Shown piece after piece: positions 17,361 to 26,179 of a DNA stretch of 64,000 nucleotides. The translations under genes and the position numbers were made by a program. This DNA is from Irineochytrium annulatum. Lineage: Eukaryota > Chytridiomycota > Chytridiomycetes > Chytridiales > Chytridiaceae. Where the stretch lies: assembly GCA_027600665.1 (NCBI GenBank), contig JADGJL010000001.1:372001-436000 (forward strand), read 5' to 3'. The notes under the pieces were generated by a model that was not told the origin of the DNA, made no database searches, and worked only from the letters and a program-made list of their open reading frames with translations. How positions within the stretch are numbered: the first letter of the stretch is position 1; every line of letters begins with the position of its first letter.

Positions 17361-18302
17361 TCAACTTGAGTATAACGAACAATACGTATGTTCGAACCGT
17401 CCAGCTTCCAGGTCAGACTTGCGAATGAAAAATTGCAGTTCCCCGCAATCCCACCATTGAAAACCTATGGCGTCATGTGTATCTATCTTCAACAGCAGCA
17501 GCGTATCGGATAATTCCTGCCATGTCCGATCCTCATCTCCGCCGTAATGCTTGGTCAGCTTATCTTCACACGCCTGCTCATTATAATCATATTCTTCGCC
17601 CATTGCGATCTGTAATAAGGCCCGATGCTCGGCATCCGGATGCTGCCCATCAGGATATCCAAACATACCACCCCAGTTCAGCGTACTTGGATGATTCCAG
17701 CTCGACTCGAATTCAAGGTATCGGTCATACAGACTTACTTCCGCTTCGGTCTCATCGGTCTCAAGCAGAGACGGCGAGAGCTCGTTCAGTGCGGCGGTGT
17801 CAATATATGCATATGTAGGAAACTCAAGATTAGGCAGCACAGTCACCGAATGTGCAACAAACGGTGCTCCATCTAGCGCGGTATCCCCTTCAGGTTCTCG
17901 CCTTATCAGATTATGAGAACTTGGCTCAAAAATCACACGATGTTCAATGGGACAAGCAGATTCGTCCGTGCCAACGAAAAAGTATAACATTCCACGTTCA
18001 GGCAAAGTCCCGCGCCCATCATTCGGCGTATACGGCGACAAATCCACCAGGTTCAACTGGGCCAGGAAAGTCATTGGAATGCCTTCTTTTGTTACGGGCC
18101 ATTCCATGTGACTCGGCAAATCCGGATGTCCACCCACACGTGAGTTTCCTGTCCTGCGATATTCGTCCAGTGTGGACACATCGAGGCGAATTCCCCAGCG
18201 GCTTGAGGACAACAGCAGATCGGCAGCAACTCCCAAACCATACTCCTCAAGTGTTTTACGGGCTTTTCTGGTCAGACGTTCACATTGTTCTGGCTTAATC
18301 AT
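17361..18302 (-). CDS. YwqG-like protein (DUF1963)
   Basis: A 313-residue protein of the YwqG/DUF1963 family. Family marks are SRVGGHPDLPSHMEWP, PMTFLAQLNLVDL, GMLYFFVG and the late GFQWWDCGELQFFI. The function is unknown, although in several bacteria the gene neighbours polymorphic-toxin loci; none is visible here. GGGGAGG before ATG 18302 is a clear ribosome binding site, so the longer frame from 18329 is not used. The gene stands alone between repeat copy A and the ammonium transporter terminator. Confidence 0.85.
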   Translation of the reverse strand: MIKPEQCERLTRKARKTLEEYGLGVAADLLLSSSRWGIRLDVSTLDEYRRTGNSRVGGHPDLPSHMEWPVTKEGIPMTFLAQLNLVDLSPYTPNDGRGTLPERGMLYFFVGTDESACPIEHRVIFEPSSHNLIRREPEGDTALDGAPFVAHSVTVLPNLEFPTYAYIDTAALNELSPSLLETDETEAEVSLYDRYLEFESSWNHPSTLNWGGMFGYPDGQHPDAEHRALLQIAMGEEYDYNEQACEDKLTKHYGGDEDRTWQELSDTLLLLKIDTHDAIGFQWWDCGELQFFIRKSDLEAGRFEHTYCSLYSS

Positions 18303-18398
18303 ATAGATCCTCCCCTTCAGACAATACACCTATGCTGAGACATATTCAGGTTCACACCTGTATATTCTTCCGCCCGGACGTCTTTCCCTGCTTCTAGC

Positions 18399-18429
18399 AA
18401 AAAAAGAGACTGACATTGCTTGTCAGTCT
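18399..18429 (-). terminator. Intrinsic terminator after amtB
   Basis: On the minus strand AGACTGACA (18429-18421) pairs with TGTCAGTCT (18415-18407) and is followed by seven T. Confidence 0.9.
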
Positions 18430-18451
18430 ACTTCCTTATCCTATATTCCAT

Positions 18452-19741
18452 TTAACGATTTGGATCAGAGGACTGTTCCTGGTAAGCACGCATATGCTCC
18501 TCACCGTCCAGGAATTCATGGGCTTGATGAGCTGCCATCACACCATGATAGCTGATATCCAGACCCAGATCTTCCTCTTCCTCTGTCGATCGTACAGGCA
18601 CAATTTTGCCAATCAACTTTAACCCGATCCAGGTCATGGCGAACCCCCAGATAACCAGGGCTGTAAGGCCAAGTGCCTGAACACCCAGCAGCCTCCAGCC
18701 GCCGCCCATGAATAATCCACCATCCGTAGCAAACAGACCTACAGCAATCGTGCCCCACATTCCGGATACGGCATGCACCGGGAAAGCACCAACTGGATCA
18801 TCAATCTGCCGACGGTCCAGCCAGTTGGTGGCAGCCATCATCAATAAGCCGGATACCGCCCCAATGAATATCGCGGCTACATCACCAACAAAAGCACAGC
18901 CTGCCGTAATTCCGACCAGTCCCGCAAGCGAACCGTTAATGACCGAGGGTGCATCTGAACGATTGAAGCGGAATAACGTGTACAGCAATGTAACTGCACC
19001 ACCCGAAGCCGCGGATAACATCGTAACAATCGCAATGTGACCAATTCTTACATCCGTGGCGCTGAGTGTACTACCCGCATTGAAGCCAAACCAGCCGAAC
19101 CATAACAGAAATGCACCCACAGATGCTAGTGGCAGATTGCTCGGAAGTGCAATAGCACTTACGCCAAGAGGCGTGTATTTCCCTTTACGCGGACCAATGA
19201 TAATTGCAGCAGCCAGTGCCGAGAATCCGCCGAGTGCATGGATGACAGCCGAACCGGCAAAGTCCTGCATCCCCAGCTGACTAAGCCAACCGCCGCCCCA
19301 TGCCCAGTGTCCACCAATTGGATAGATGATCGCCGTCATCAATATGATATAGAGTAGATAGGCACGGAAGTTGATCCGCTCAGCTACCGCTCCTGAAACG
19401 ATGGAGATAACAGCAATCGTAAAAGCAGCCTGGAACAACCAGAATGTCTCCAGCGATACCGGTACGTCCAGATGAGACAAATCCCCATTCAGGAAAAATC
19501 CCGTTACTCCCACAAAACCACCAACGTCCGAACCATACATCAGTCCAAAACCGATGGCATAAAACAGCAACGTTCCAATTGTAATGTCAGCAAAAACCTT
19601 CATAATAATGTTCACACTATTTTTATAACGAACAAAGCCAGCCTCGAGCAGGGCGAATCCACCCTCCATCAATAAAATCATCGCTGCACTCAGTACGACC
19701 CAGACCGTATCGATCCCGGTGCTTAACGTTTCCAAAGTCAT
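18452..19741 (-). CDS. amtB: Ammonium transporter, Amt family
   Basis: A 429-residue, eleven-helix Amt/MEP/Rh channel for ammonium. Visible marks are MEGGFALLEAGFVRYKN in helix 1, DFAGSAVIHALGGFSALAAA with the first pore His, and FPVHAVSGMWGTIAVGLFATDGG with the second pore His. The cytosolic tail is short and polar. The start codon overlaps the stop of the upstream coiled-coil gene (ATGA), so translation is coupled. The PII gene (glnK) that usually accompanies amtB is not here. Transcription should start from the SigA promoter at 20198-20226. Confidence 0.95.
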   Translation of the reverse strand: MTLETLSTGIDTVWVVLSAAMILLMEGGFALLEAGFVRYKNSVNIIMKVFADITIGTLLFYAIGFGLMYGSDVGGFVGVTGFFLNGDLSHLDVPVSLETFWLFQAAFTIAVISIVSGAVAERINFRAYLLYIILMTAIIYPIGGHWAWGGGWLSQLGMQDFAGSAVIHALGGFSALAAAIIIGPRKGKYTPLGVSAIALPSNLPLASVGAFLLWFGWFGFNAGSTLSATDVRIGHIAIVTMLSAASGGAVTLLYTLFRFNRSDAPSVINGSLAGLVGITAGCAFVGDVAAIFIGAVSGLLMMAATNWLDRRQIDDPVGAFPVHAVSGMWGTIAVGLFATDGGLFMGGGWRLLGVQALGLTALVIWGFAMTWIGLKLIGKIVPVRSTEEEEDLGLDISYHGVMAAHQAHEFLDGEEHMRAYQEQSSDPNR

Positions 19742-20157
19742 GCTTGTACATCCTCCGTTTCACTAAGCTGTCTGAGCTCACGGATGGTATCGGGCGCTAG
19801 CTCAATCTCGTCCCGCTCAATGCTGTCCGGATGCTTGATTCGTTCTGCGATCTGATCCAATTCACGTATGCGTCTGCGAATCTGTTCCATCTTGCGAAAA
19901 CGTTCCTTCACCTGAACCATATATTCCACCGCCTGATGATGGGTTGCAGGGCGTCCCGCAAACCATTTGCGCACGGTCGACAACGATTGATAAGCGACCT
20001 CTTCCGCTCGACGCTTCTGTTCGAACTGTTCGATCTTCTGCTTGAGCGTTTGAATCTCATTTTCTTTTTTGACCTTCAGCCGTTCGATAAGGTACAATAA
20101 ATCGGACGATGATATTTGCAATGCTGTGTGGTGATAAACCTCGTCGATTACTAACAT
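19738..20157 (-). CDS. Coiled-coil protein coupled to amtB, function unknown
   Basis: A 139-residue, highly charged protein I do not recognise. Residues about 20-60 (LIERLKVKKENEIQTLKQ and onward) and about 85-125 have heptad-like patterns rich in Glu, Lys and Arg, suggesting coiled coils. There is no signal or membrane segment. AAGGAG is 12 bases before the ATG. It shares four bases with amtB and lies directly behind a strong promoter, so both are made together. It occupies the place where a PII protein would be expected, which suggests a link to ammonium transport or sensing; this is inference only. Confidence 0.7.
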   Translation of the reverse strand: MLVIDEVYHHTALQISSSDLLYLIERLKVKKENEIQTLKQKIEQFEQKRRAEEVAYQSLSTVRKWFAGRPATHHQAVEYMVQVKERFRKMEQIRRRIRELDQIAERIKHPDSIERDEIELAPDTIRELRQLSETEDVQA

Positions 20158-20197
20158 ATCATGTCAGGACTCCTTACATATCAAGTTACTTGTACCG

Positions 20198-20226
20198 ATT
20201 ATAGTTTGCCGGGGTTCGCCCGTCAA
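20198..20226 (-). promoter_or_regulatory. SigA promoter for the coiled-coil-amtB operon
   Basis: On the minus strand TTGACG (20226-20221) and TATAAT (20203-20198) are separated by exactly 17 bases. Confidence 0.8.
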
Positions 20227-20259
20227 TCTTTTTTTGGACTTGGCATAGATTGAAATGAA

Positions 20260-20284
20260 CCGTTCAGAGAGAACGGCTTTTTTT
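20260..20284 (+). terminator. Orphan plus-strand terminator upstream of dinB-like gene
   Basis: CCGTTC, loop AGAGA, GAACGG, then C and seven T form a textbook terminator, yet no plus-strand gene lies upstream within the divergent region. A second hairpin, GGCGAATC/GATTCGCC, follows at about 20310-20333. Confidence 0.7.
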
Positions 20285-20441
20285 ATTGGGTACATAATAC
20301 ATCTAACAAGGCGAATCTTGCCTGGATTCGCCTTCACTTATTCCATCCCCTATGCTTATAGAATAAGCATCCACATTTGGGGTAATGAACATACACAGAC
20401 ACCCTCATCACAGAAAACGTATATAAGGAGAGGATTACACG

Positions 20442-20933
20442 ATGTTTACTCGTAATGACGATATACGCAGCCAAATCTGGGAAGCCGTCTCGGGGCTCGA
20501 AGAAGAACAATTGAACCGGAAGCCTTCACCCAAACAATGGAGTATTATGCAAGTACTACGTCATCTGAATCTGATGGAAAATGTAATTGGAAAACAAGCC
20601 CGCCTTGCACTCGAAAAGGAACAGGTGGTGTCTGTGGACAAAAAACCATATGAACTATCGTTGGACCGCAGCCGCTCCGTCGAGGCACCACCCCATCTTC
20701 AACCTCCAGCAGCGCCTGAAGCACTCGAAGACGTACGCACCGATCTGGACGAATCTCACCAAGCGTTAAATAACTTTGCATTGGATCATGATCCTGATCT
20801 GCTGCGCAGCAAGTCCTTTCCTCATCCCGTATTCGGTGAGATGGATCTTACCCAATGGATTGACTTCGCAAGTTATCATGAGGAACGCCATCTGGGACAG
20901 ATTCAAGAGATTAAGCATCAACTTGGCGTATAA
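20442..20933 (+). CDS. DinB-family protein (DinB_2 type)
   Basis: A 163-residue helical-bundle protein. KQWSIMQVLRHLNLMENVIG supplies the first metal His and YHEERHLGQIQEIKHQL the last pair, as in DinB/DUF1569-type proteins. Metal-dependent thiol transfer is known for some relatives; the role here is unknown. AAGGAGAGG lies just before ATG 20442. It is a second, distant DinB paralogue in this window, the other being at 16465-16923. Confidence 0.85.
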   Translation: MFTRNDDIRSQIWEAVSGLEEEQLNRKPSPKQWSIMQVLRHLNLMENVIGKQARLALEKEQVVSVDKKPYELSLDRSRSVEAPPHLQPPAAPEALEDVRTDLDESHQALNNFALDHDPDLLRSKSFPHPVFGEMDLTQWIDFASYHEERHLGQIQEIKHQLGV

Positions 20934-20975
20934 GCACTAGCTACACTTTCACATAGTGAAGAATATATGTACGAC

Positions 20976-21012
20976 AAAAAAACCTCCAATCCTATAAAAT
21001 AGGTTGGAGGTT
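20976..21012. terminator. Bidirectional terminator between convergent genes
   Basis: AACCTCCAATCCTAT at 20981-20995 pairs with ATAGGTTGGAGGTT at 20999-21012. A run of seven A on its left gives a T run for the minus-strand GNAT gene. Confidence 0.85.
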
Positions 21013-21066
21013 ATCTTCAGTGTTCTTATGTTCCGTATAAATTATGTTACGAAATAAGAACGGTAC

Positions 21067-21570
21067 TTATATTTTTTTGCCTAGTATAGCCAAATCTCTG
21101 TTCACACCATCCAGCACGGCCACTTCGGGATAATATCCCCACTGTTCAAAACCATGCTTGCGCAACAATCCCAGACTCGGTTCATTATGCCCGAAGACAA
21201 ATCCGAGAATGGTCGTAATTCCAAGTGCAGGACAAGCCGCAAATACCGTTTCAAGCAAACGTCCACCAGCCCCAATTCCGCGGCATTGCTGATCCACGTA
21301 TACACTGACTTCCACCGTTCCATTATACGCAGGGCGTCCATAGAACGAGCTGAGACTTGCCCAAGCTACCACATGACCTGCCTGCTTCATCACCCAAAGT
21401 GGACGATGATCCGGTGAATGGTCCTCGAACCACGGAACACGTTGCTCCACTGTCACCGGTTCCAAATCCGCTGTTACCATACGGCTTTCAATGGTGGAAT
21501 TATAAATCTCTACAATCCTCGGCAAGTCCTCCAGGCGCGCATATTCAATCTGCACATCTTCCAGCTTCAT
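21067..21570 (-). CDS. GNAT N-acetyltransferase, phosphinothricin-acetyltransferase-like
   Basis: A 167-residue GNAT protein close to the Pat/YwnH group. It shows IVEIYNSTI near the N-terminus, VSVYVDQQCRGIGAGGRLL as the acetyl-CoA loop, and a Phe-Gly-His-Asn-Glu-Pro-Ser block (residues about 125-132) before LLRKHGFEQWG, which is typical of phosphinothricin and methionine-sulfoximine acetyltransferases. Chromosomal copies usually act on amino-acid analogues or have unknown substrates. It is a single-gene unit ending at a strong terminator. Confidence 0.85.
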   Translation of the reverse strand: MKLEDVQIEYARLEDLPRIVEIYNSTIESRMVTADLEPVTVEQRVPWFEDHSPDHRPLWVMKQAGHVVAWASLSSFYGRPAYNGTVEVSVYVDQQCRGIGAGGRLLETVFAACPALGITTILGFVFGHNEPSLGLLRKHGFEQWGYYPEVAVLDGVNRDLAILGKKI

Positions 21571-21688
21571 CTATACTCCTCCATCATTTCAGATCGTTCT
21601 ATATCATAGAGGATATTATAATGGAAAATAGAAGTTTTCGTCATCTCTTACATTCTGACAGAGAAATCTTTATATTTTTAAGTAAATA

Positions 21689-21840
21689 TTTACACGACAA
21701 CGGAGAGGACAGAACTAATCAGAAGAAGCGCAGCGTGCGCCTTTATCCCCGGATTTTCCCCTTTATACAAGGGAATCAATAAAATCTGGGGATAACAGCG
21801 ATCGGAAGATGGTTCTGTCCGCGTAGTAGTTAAGTGTAAA
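21689..21840 (+). repeat. Structured intergenic repeat, copy B
   Basis: A short copy, bounded by exact TTTACAC (21689-21695) and GTGTAAA (21834-21840). The core starts ACGGAGAGGACAGAAC at 21700 and ends GGTTCTGTCCGCG, so GGACAGAAC and GTTCTGTCC form an inner inverted repeat. It lacks the TTTCTxCAAGAAAG hairpin module found in the other three copies. It lies between the GNAT gene start and the end of the M23 gene. Confidence 0.85.
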
Positions 21841-21866
21841 ATCAATGCTTTAACTTATATATAGAA

Positions 21867-22949
21867 TTACTCTGGAAGTCCCTGAATGGTGTTGCCACGA
21901 GTTAACTGCTGACTCTGGTCAGCCCAGCGAATGTTCATCGAGCGAGATGTGAACAGATCGGGGCCGTCCGATACCTGGAAGTGCAGATGGGCTTCACTGG
22001 AGTTACCCGAATTGCCAAGCTCACCGATAGGGTCTCCCTGCTTGAGCTTATCTCCTTTTTTGACCGAAACACTGCCTTTCTTGATATGTGCTGTGATGCT
22101 GTATTCACCGTTGCCATGGTCAATAACTACATAGTTACCCGCCGGCTCTTCCGGATTCATCACACCCGGTACATTGTCCGGAATATCGTTCTTGATTTCG
22201 ACGACCGTTCCATCCGCAGCAGCATAGAGTGGTTCACCAAAAGCATGGTAGTTTTCATTTTCCTTAGCATCACCATGATAACTTGATTGTTCTTTTGTCC
22301 GAACGATATCCAGTGCATAGCGCTGGGTTTCATGCTCATAATGATAATTCGACAATACATCTTGACCTCCCCAGAATACATACCATTCCCCCTTCATCGG
22401 GAATTGAAACTCGGTTTTGGTGAGTTTGTCATCTGTGTCTTCATGAGCTTCCAACGGTTGAATTGACAGACCCTCAATCAGATTTTCGTCGGAAAAATAG
22501 GCGCGAATTCCTTTCGTCCCTGTCTGATCCTTCCAGGCAACCTCGGTTAATTGATTCATTTCGGCGTCTACCACTTGCTCCCACGATTCAACACCCTCCA
22601 GAAAAGGATCAGCGGTCGTTTTAAACTGCTCAAGCGTTACCGTTTCCTTCAATTCCGGGGAAAACTGGCTATAGATTGCATCCTTTGAACCGTTCATCAA
22701 CGTATCTATGAAATTGTCCGGTGTAACCACTGCGCTCACCTCTGAAGTGGAGTTCTGCTCCTGATTGGTGTTCTCGCTCGCTTCATGATTGGACGCCTGT
22801 TCGGCTGACTGCTGCTCCGCCTGGTCGGAAGTAATCGCGTTGCCATTGCCGCAAGCAGACAATATCACGCAAGCTCCAAGGGTCATTGCAAGGACCTTCC
22901 AGCCCTTTCTATGCTTAACGATCTGATGTGTCTGTTGCTCTGTTTTCAT
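21867..22949 (-). CDS. M23-type peptidase lipoprotein with DUF3887-like domain
   Basis: A 360-residue surface lipoprotein. A signal sequence ends in the lipobox LSACG, followed by a low-complexity Gln/Glu/Ser linker. Residues about 80-175 resemble DUF3887. The C-terminal third is an M23 (LytM-like) domain with VVIDHGNGEYSITAHIKKG, GDPIGELGNSG and AHLHFQ, which hold the later metal and catalytic His residues. The first metal motif (HxxxD) is not obvious: the aligned region reads QRYALDI, with no His two or four residues before the Asp. GGAAGG before ATG 22949 sets the start. Confidence 0.85.
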   Translation of the reverse strand: MKTEQQTHQIVKHRKGWKVLAMTLGACVILSACGNGNAITSDQAEQQSAEQASNHEASENTNQEQNSTSEVSAVVTPDNFIDTLMNGSKDAIYSQFSPELKETVTLEQFKTTADPFLEGVESWEQVVDAEMNQLTEVAWKDQTGTKGIRAYFSDENLIEGLSIQPLEAHEDTDDKLTKTEFQFPMKGEWYVFWGGQDVLSNYHYEHETQRYALDIVRTKEQSSYHGDAKENENYHAFGEPLYAAADGTVVEIKNDIPDNVPGVMNPEEPAGNYVVIDHGNGEYSITAHIKKGSVSVKKGDKLKQGDPIGELGNSGNSSEAHLHFQVSDGPDLFTSRSMNIRWADQSQQLTRGNTIQGLPE

Positions 22950-23188
22950 ATGACCTTCCCAGTTCATTTTCAACATCCCTTCTGCTAATTCATTATACTT
23001 TCCAGTTAAGTGTACAGAATGAGTCTTATCCTTCGTCTAACCCCAACTTACCAGTAGTTAAACTCACCATGTCTTCTTAGGTTGCATAATTAAGACTCCG
23101 TTAAGATAGCATGTGCGCTATACATCCCCATAGGATGGTATGATTATCAATACACACAACGGAAGTACCAGGAGGTCATTTTCTAACT

Positions 23189-23950
23189 ATGGATAACGTC
23201 TCAATACTGCTTGTAGATGATGAACAAGCGATTCTGCATATGCTCAAAACCGTTCTGCTCAAAGAACAGTTTCTCGATATCGACACCGTAACAACAGGTG
23301 AAGCTGCCATTGAGGCTTGCAACAACAAGACGTATCATTGCATCGTGCTCGACATCATGCTCCCTGGCAAAAGCGGACTGGAAATCTGTCCTTTTCTACG
23401 GCAGGTCACCGATGCGCCCATCCTGTTCCTGACGGCCAAGACAACCGATTACGACAAATTAACGGGATTCGCTGTTGGTGGCGACGATTATGTGGCCAAA
23501 CCTTTTAATCCGCTAGAAGTCGTTGCACGAATTAAATCCTTACTGAAGCGTTATTTGCCTTCAAAAACAGCTGCCATCTCGGAGCACATCCCATCGAGCG
23601 TAAATACGTCATCTCCAAGCATGCCGGAAGGTGTGTACGACTTTGGACGATTTCAGGTGCTGGAATGGGCCGCTGAGCTTCGAGTTGAAGGAGAATCCGT
23701 ATCCTGTCCGGCGCTTGTGTTTCAACTGCTGCTCTTTTTCTGCAAACATCCCAATCGCATCTTCACCAAGTCAGATCTGTATGAGCGGGTCTGGGGCTCA
23801 GAGGCCATCAGTGATGACAATACCGTGATGGTTCATATTCACCGCATTCGGGAACGCATTGAAGCAGATCCTTCCAATCCAGTGTATCTCGTTAACGTCC
23901 GAGGTCTGGGATACAAGCTCATTCAGCCGGAACATGTGTCACGCCCATGA
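23189..23950 (+). CDS. OmpR-family response regulator
   Basis: A 253-residue regulator. The receiver domain carries LLVDDEQ, the phospho-acceptor Asp in CIVLDIMLPGKSG, and the conserved Lys in DDYVAKPFNPLE. A Ser/Pro-rich linker of about 25 residues leads to a winged helix ending HRIRERIEADPS and GLGYKLI. AGGAGG at 23170-23175 is 13 bases from the ATG. It overlaps the next gene by four bases and so forms a tight pair with that kinase. It is divergent from the M23 lipoprotein, which is a possible target. Confidence 0.92.
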   Translation: MDNVSILLVDDEQAILHMLKTVLLKEQFLDIDTVTTGEAAIEACNNKTYHCIVLDIMLPGKSGLEICPFLRQVTDAPILFLTAKTTDYDKLTGFAVGGDDYVAKPFNPLEVVARIKSLLKRYLPSKTAAISEHIPSSVNTSSPSMPEGVYDFGRFQVLEWAAELRVEGESVSCPALVFQLLLFFCKHPNRIFTKSDLYERVWGSEAISDDNTVMVHIHRIRERIEADPSNPVYLVNVRGLGYKLIQPEHVSRP

Positions 23951-25707
23951 GTATTCGTCGCAGATTAATGACCCGGTTTATCGGGATGCTTGCGGGAGCC
24001 GTCATTCTGATCATTCTTCTTGGGTCTGTAGCCACTTACTGGGTCGTGCAAAAGGTTAATGAAGTGAATTTGGTGGATGATTTTGCGCTTAACGGTCTGG
24101 ATCAATTGATTAATACAGCAGAATTCATGCCAGACAATACCATCAAATATGACCCCAAATTGTTAAAGCAAGTGGATAAGTATCAAGGCTGGCTCCAAGT
24201 GTTGGATGAACAAGGCAACGTCATTGATGATTACCACGCACCCGCTGATGTTCCTACTCACTATAAACCGGGAGAATTGATTGCATATTGGGAAAATCAA
24301 AAGCCTTTCCCTTATCAGATTGTCATACTCATCCGGGAGAAAAACGGGAAGAATTTCACTTTGTTGTATGGCGAGAGTAACCCGGCCAAATCGCTCATCA
24401 ATAATATTCGTTCAGATCTCATTCTGACCAACGGGAAGTTTACTCTTCAACCGGGCCGACAGGAAGCCCTTCTTGCTGCTCATGCCTATCTTCAAGTCTT
24501 GGATGCGTCAGGACGAGAACTCTCCTCCTTCAACAAACCAGCTGTGGGTGTACCAAGCGAATACACCCTTCAGGAGTTGGTCTTGCAGATTCGCTATCCA
24601 AGTCGATCAGGCAAGTCTACTGCTACATGGTACGATGAGAAGAATGGAACCACTTGGTTGATTAGCATCCCTGGCGAGGCAAATGGTACAGGGAATTCGA
24701 ATCCCTACCGTTTTATTCTGGAACCGGCATTGGTTATATTGATCGTGTCCATCATCATTCTGCTTATCTTGCTTGCCTTCTGGTATGCCAACCGATTCGG
24801 CTCACCCATGCTGCATATGCTCCAATGGTTACAGCGTCTGGAGCGAGGTCATTACGAGGAACCTACCGGAGCCTTCGGAGTGCCTCGCAGTCAGCGTCGT
24901 AACGGTAAGTGGAAGCGCAAATACAACGTGTATGCTGAAGTGCTTCGCTCCATGCAGGCCCTATCCTACACGTTGAAGCAAGATGAAGAACTTCGGAAAC
25001 AGACCGATTCACTTCGGGAGGAATGGATCGCTGGCATAACTCACGATCTGAAGACGCCTCTATCCTCCATCCAGGGGTATGCCCATATGCTTGAAGCAGA
25101 TAAATATAGCTGGACCGTGGAAGAAGTCAGGGAATTTGCAGGCATTATGCTCGATAAATCCATGTATATGGACAGGCTTATCAATGACCTTGCCATGACC
25201 TATCGATTACGCAGTGGCGGATATCAACCTGTGGTGGAAGAGACTGACGTAAATACGTTACTCCGTGATCTGATCCAACGCGCTGAACGAAACCCGGCTT
25301 ATGGGGAAGGTCGCATCATATTCCAACCTTCCGAAGTGCCTGTGTATGGACTTGTCCATATTCCTTCGTTTGAACGAATTGTGGATAACCTGACCGCCAA
25401 TGCCCTTCTTCATAATCCGCCCGAATCCATCCTCGTGGTCAGTGTGCACTCTGGTGAACACGCAGATGCATTCAGTATTCAGTTTGCCGATAATGGACGA
25501 GGCATGGACCCCGAGACGGTATGGAAGTTATTTGAACGATATTATCGCGGTACAGATACAGGTACATCGGACGTTGGATCAGGGCTGGGCATGGCCGTAA
25601 CCAAAGGGTTGATTGAGGCAATGAAAGGACATATTGAGGTACAGTCCACCCCTGGTGAAGGAACGATCATTCGTTTAGTATGGGATGGGCAGTCCGTAAC
25701 GAATTAA
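23947..25707 (+). CDS. Sensor histidine kinase with duplicated outer sensor segment
   Basis: A 586-residue HisKA kinase. Membrane helices lie at about 12-34 and 259-280, enclosing an outer domain of about 225 residues. Within it, residues 81-111 (WLQVLDEQGNVID...) and 180-211 (YLQVLDASGRELS...) repeat each other, including VPxxYxxxEL, and REKNGKNF is echoed by DEKNGTTW. The H box is GITHDLKTPLSSIQGY, the N box is NLTANALLHN, and FADNGRGMD and GSGLGMAVTKG are intact. It is paired with the upstream regulator by an ATGA overlap. The ligand is unknown. Confidence 0.92.
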   Translation: MSIRRRLMTRFIGMLAGAVILIILLGSVATYWVVQKVNEVNLVDDFALNGLDQLINTAEFMPDNTIKYDPKLLKQVDKYQGWLQVLDEQGNVIDDYHAPADVPTHYKPGELIAYWENQKPFPYQIVILIREKNGKNFTLLYGESNPAKSLINNIRSDLILTNGKFTLQPGRQEALLAAHAYLQVLDASGRELSSFNKPAVGVPSEYTLQELVLQIRYPSRSGKSTATWYDEKNGTTWLISIPGEANGTGNSNPYRFILEPALVILIVSIIILLILLAFWYANRFGSPMLHMLQWLQRLERGHYEEPTGAFGVPRSQRRNGKWKRKYNVYAEVLRSMQALSYTLKQDEELRKQTDSLREEWIAGITHDLKTPLSSIQGYAHMLEADKYSWTVEEVREFAGIMLDKSMYMDRLINDLAMTYRLRSGGYQPVVEETDVNTLLRDLIQRAERNPAYGEGRIIFQPSEVPVYGLVHIPSFERIVDNLTANALLHNPPESILVVSVHSGEHADAFSIQFADNGRGMDPETVWKLFERYYRGTDTGTSDVGSGLGMAVTKGLIEAMKGHIEVQSTPGEGTIIRLVWDGQSVTN

Positions 25708-25717
25708 AATGTTCCGC

Positions 25718-25746
25718 TTGACCTTTCCATTTTCAGTCTATATAAT
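25718..25746 (+). promoter_or_regulatory. SigA promoter of the thrS leader
   Basis: TTGACC at 25718-25723 and TATAAT at 25741-25746 are 17 bases apart, about 20 bases after the kinase gene stop. Confidence 0.8.
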
Positions 25747-25754
25747 CGACACTC

Positions 25755-26145
25755 AATAACACCTGTTCCCATATATTGATATTGAATACAACACATTTCA
25801 GGATCATCTGATGAGTTGATCTAACATATTTGGCGATGACCAGAGACAAGATTTCGTTTGCGTGCTGCCCAGAGAGAGAAGGGATTGGTGAAACCTTCTT
25901 CAGCGAACGGACCGGAATTACCCCTCTGCAGCCGTGAACTCGAACCTCAGCATCTCGGACTCCCCTTGGAATGTTCGGCTTGTTGCCAGTAGAGTTCACC
26001 GCCTGATCCCCGATAGCGGATTCCAATGAGGGTTATGATGTTTCCTGTTCACGGCGGCTGGCCGAGAGCAGAGTGCACCATAACCAAATTAGGGTGGAAC
26101 CACGAGCCAAGCGCACTCGTCCCTTTTCCGGGACGGGTGTTTTTT
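25755..26145 (+). promoter_or_regulatory. T-box riboswitch upstream of thrS
   Basis: The leader carries the T-box sequence AGGGTGGAACCACG at 26091-26104, followed by the terminator CACTCGTCCC (26114-26123), GGGACGGGTG (26130-26139) and six T. An AGAGAGA block and GGTGAAACC at 25871-25896 fit the Stem I distal region. The likely specifier is ACC (Thr) at 25920-25922, after GGAATT. Uncharged tRNA-Thr should favour the antiterminator and readthrough into thrS. The specifier assignment is by pattern only. Confidence 0.9.
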
Positions 26146-26179
26146 GCGCTTTCATTTGATGAAATGGAGAGTGGTTCAC

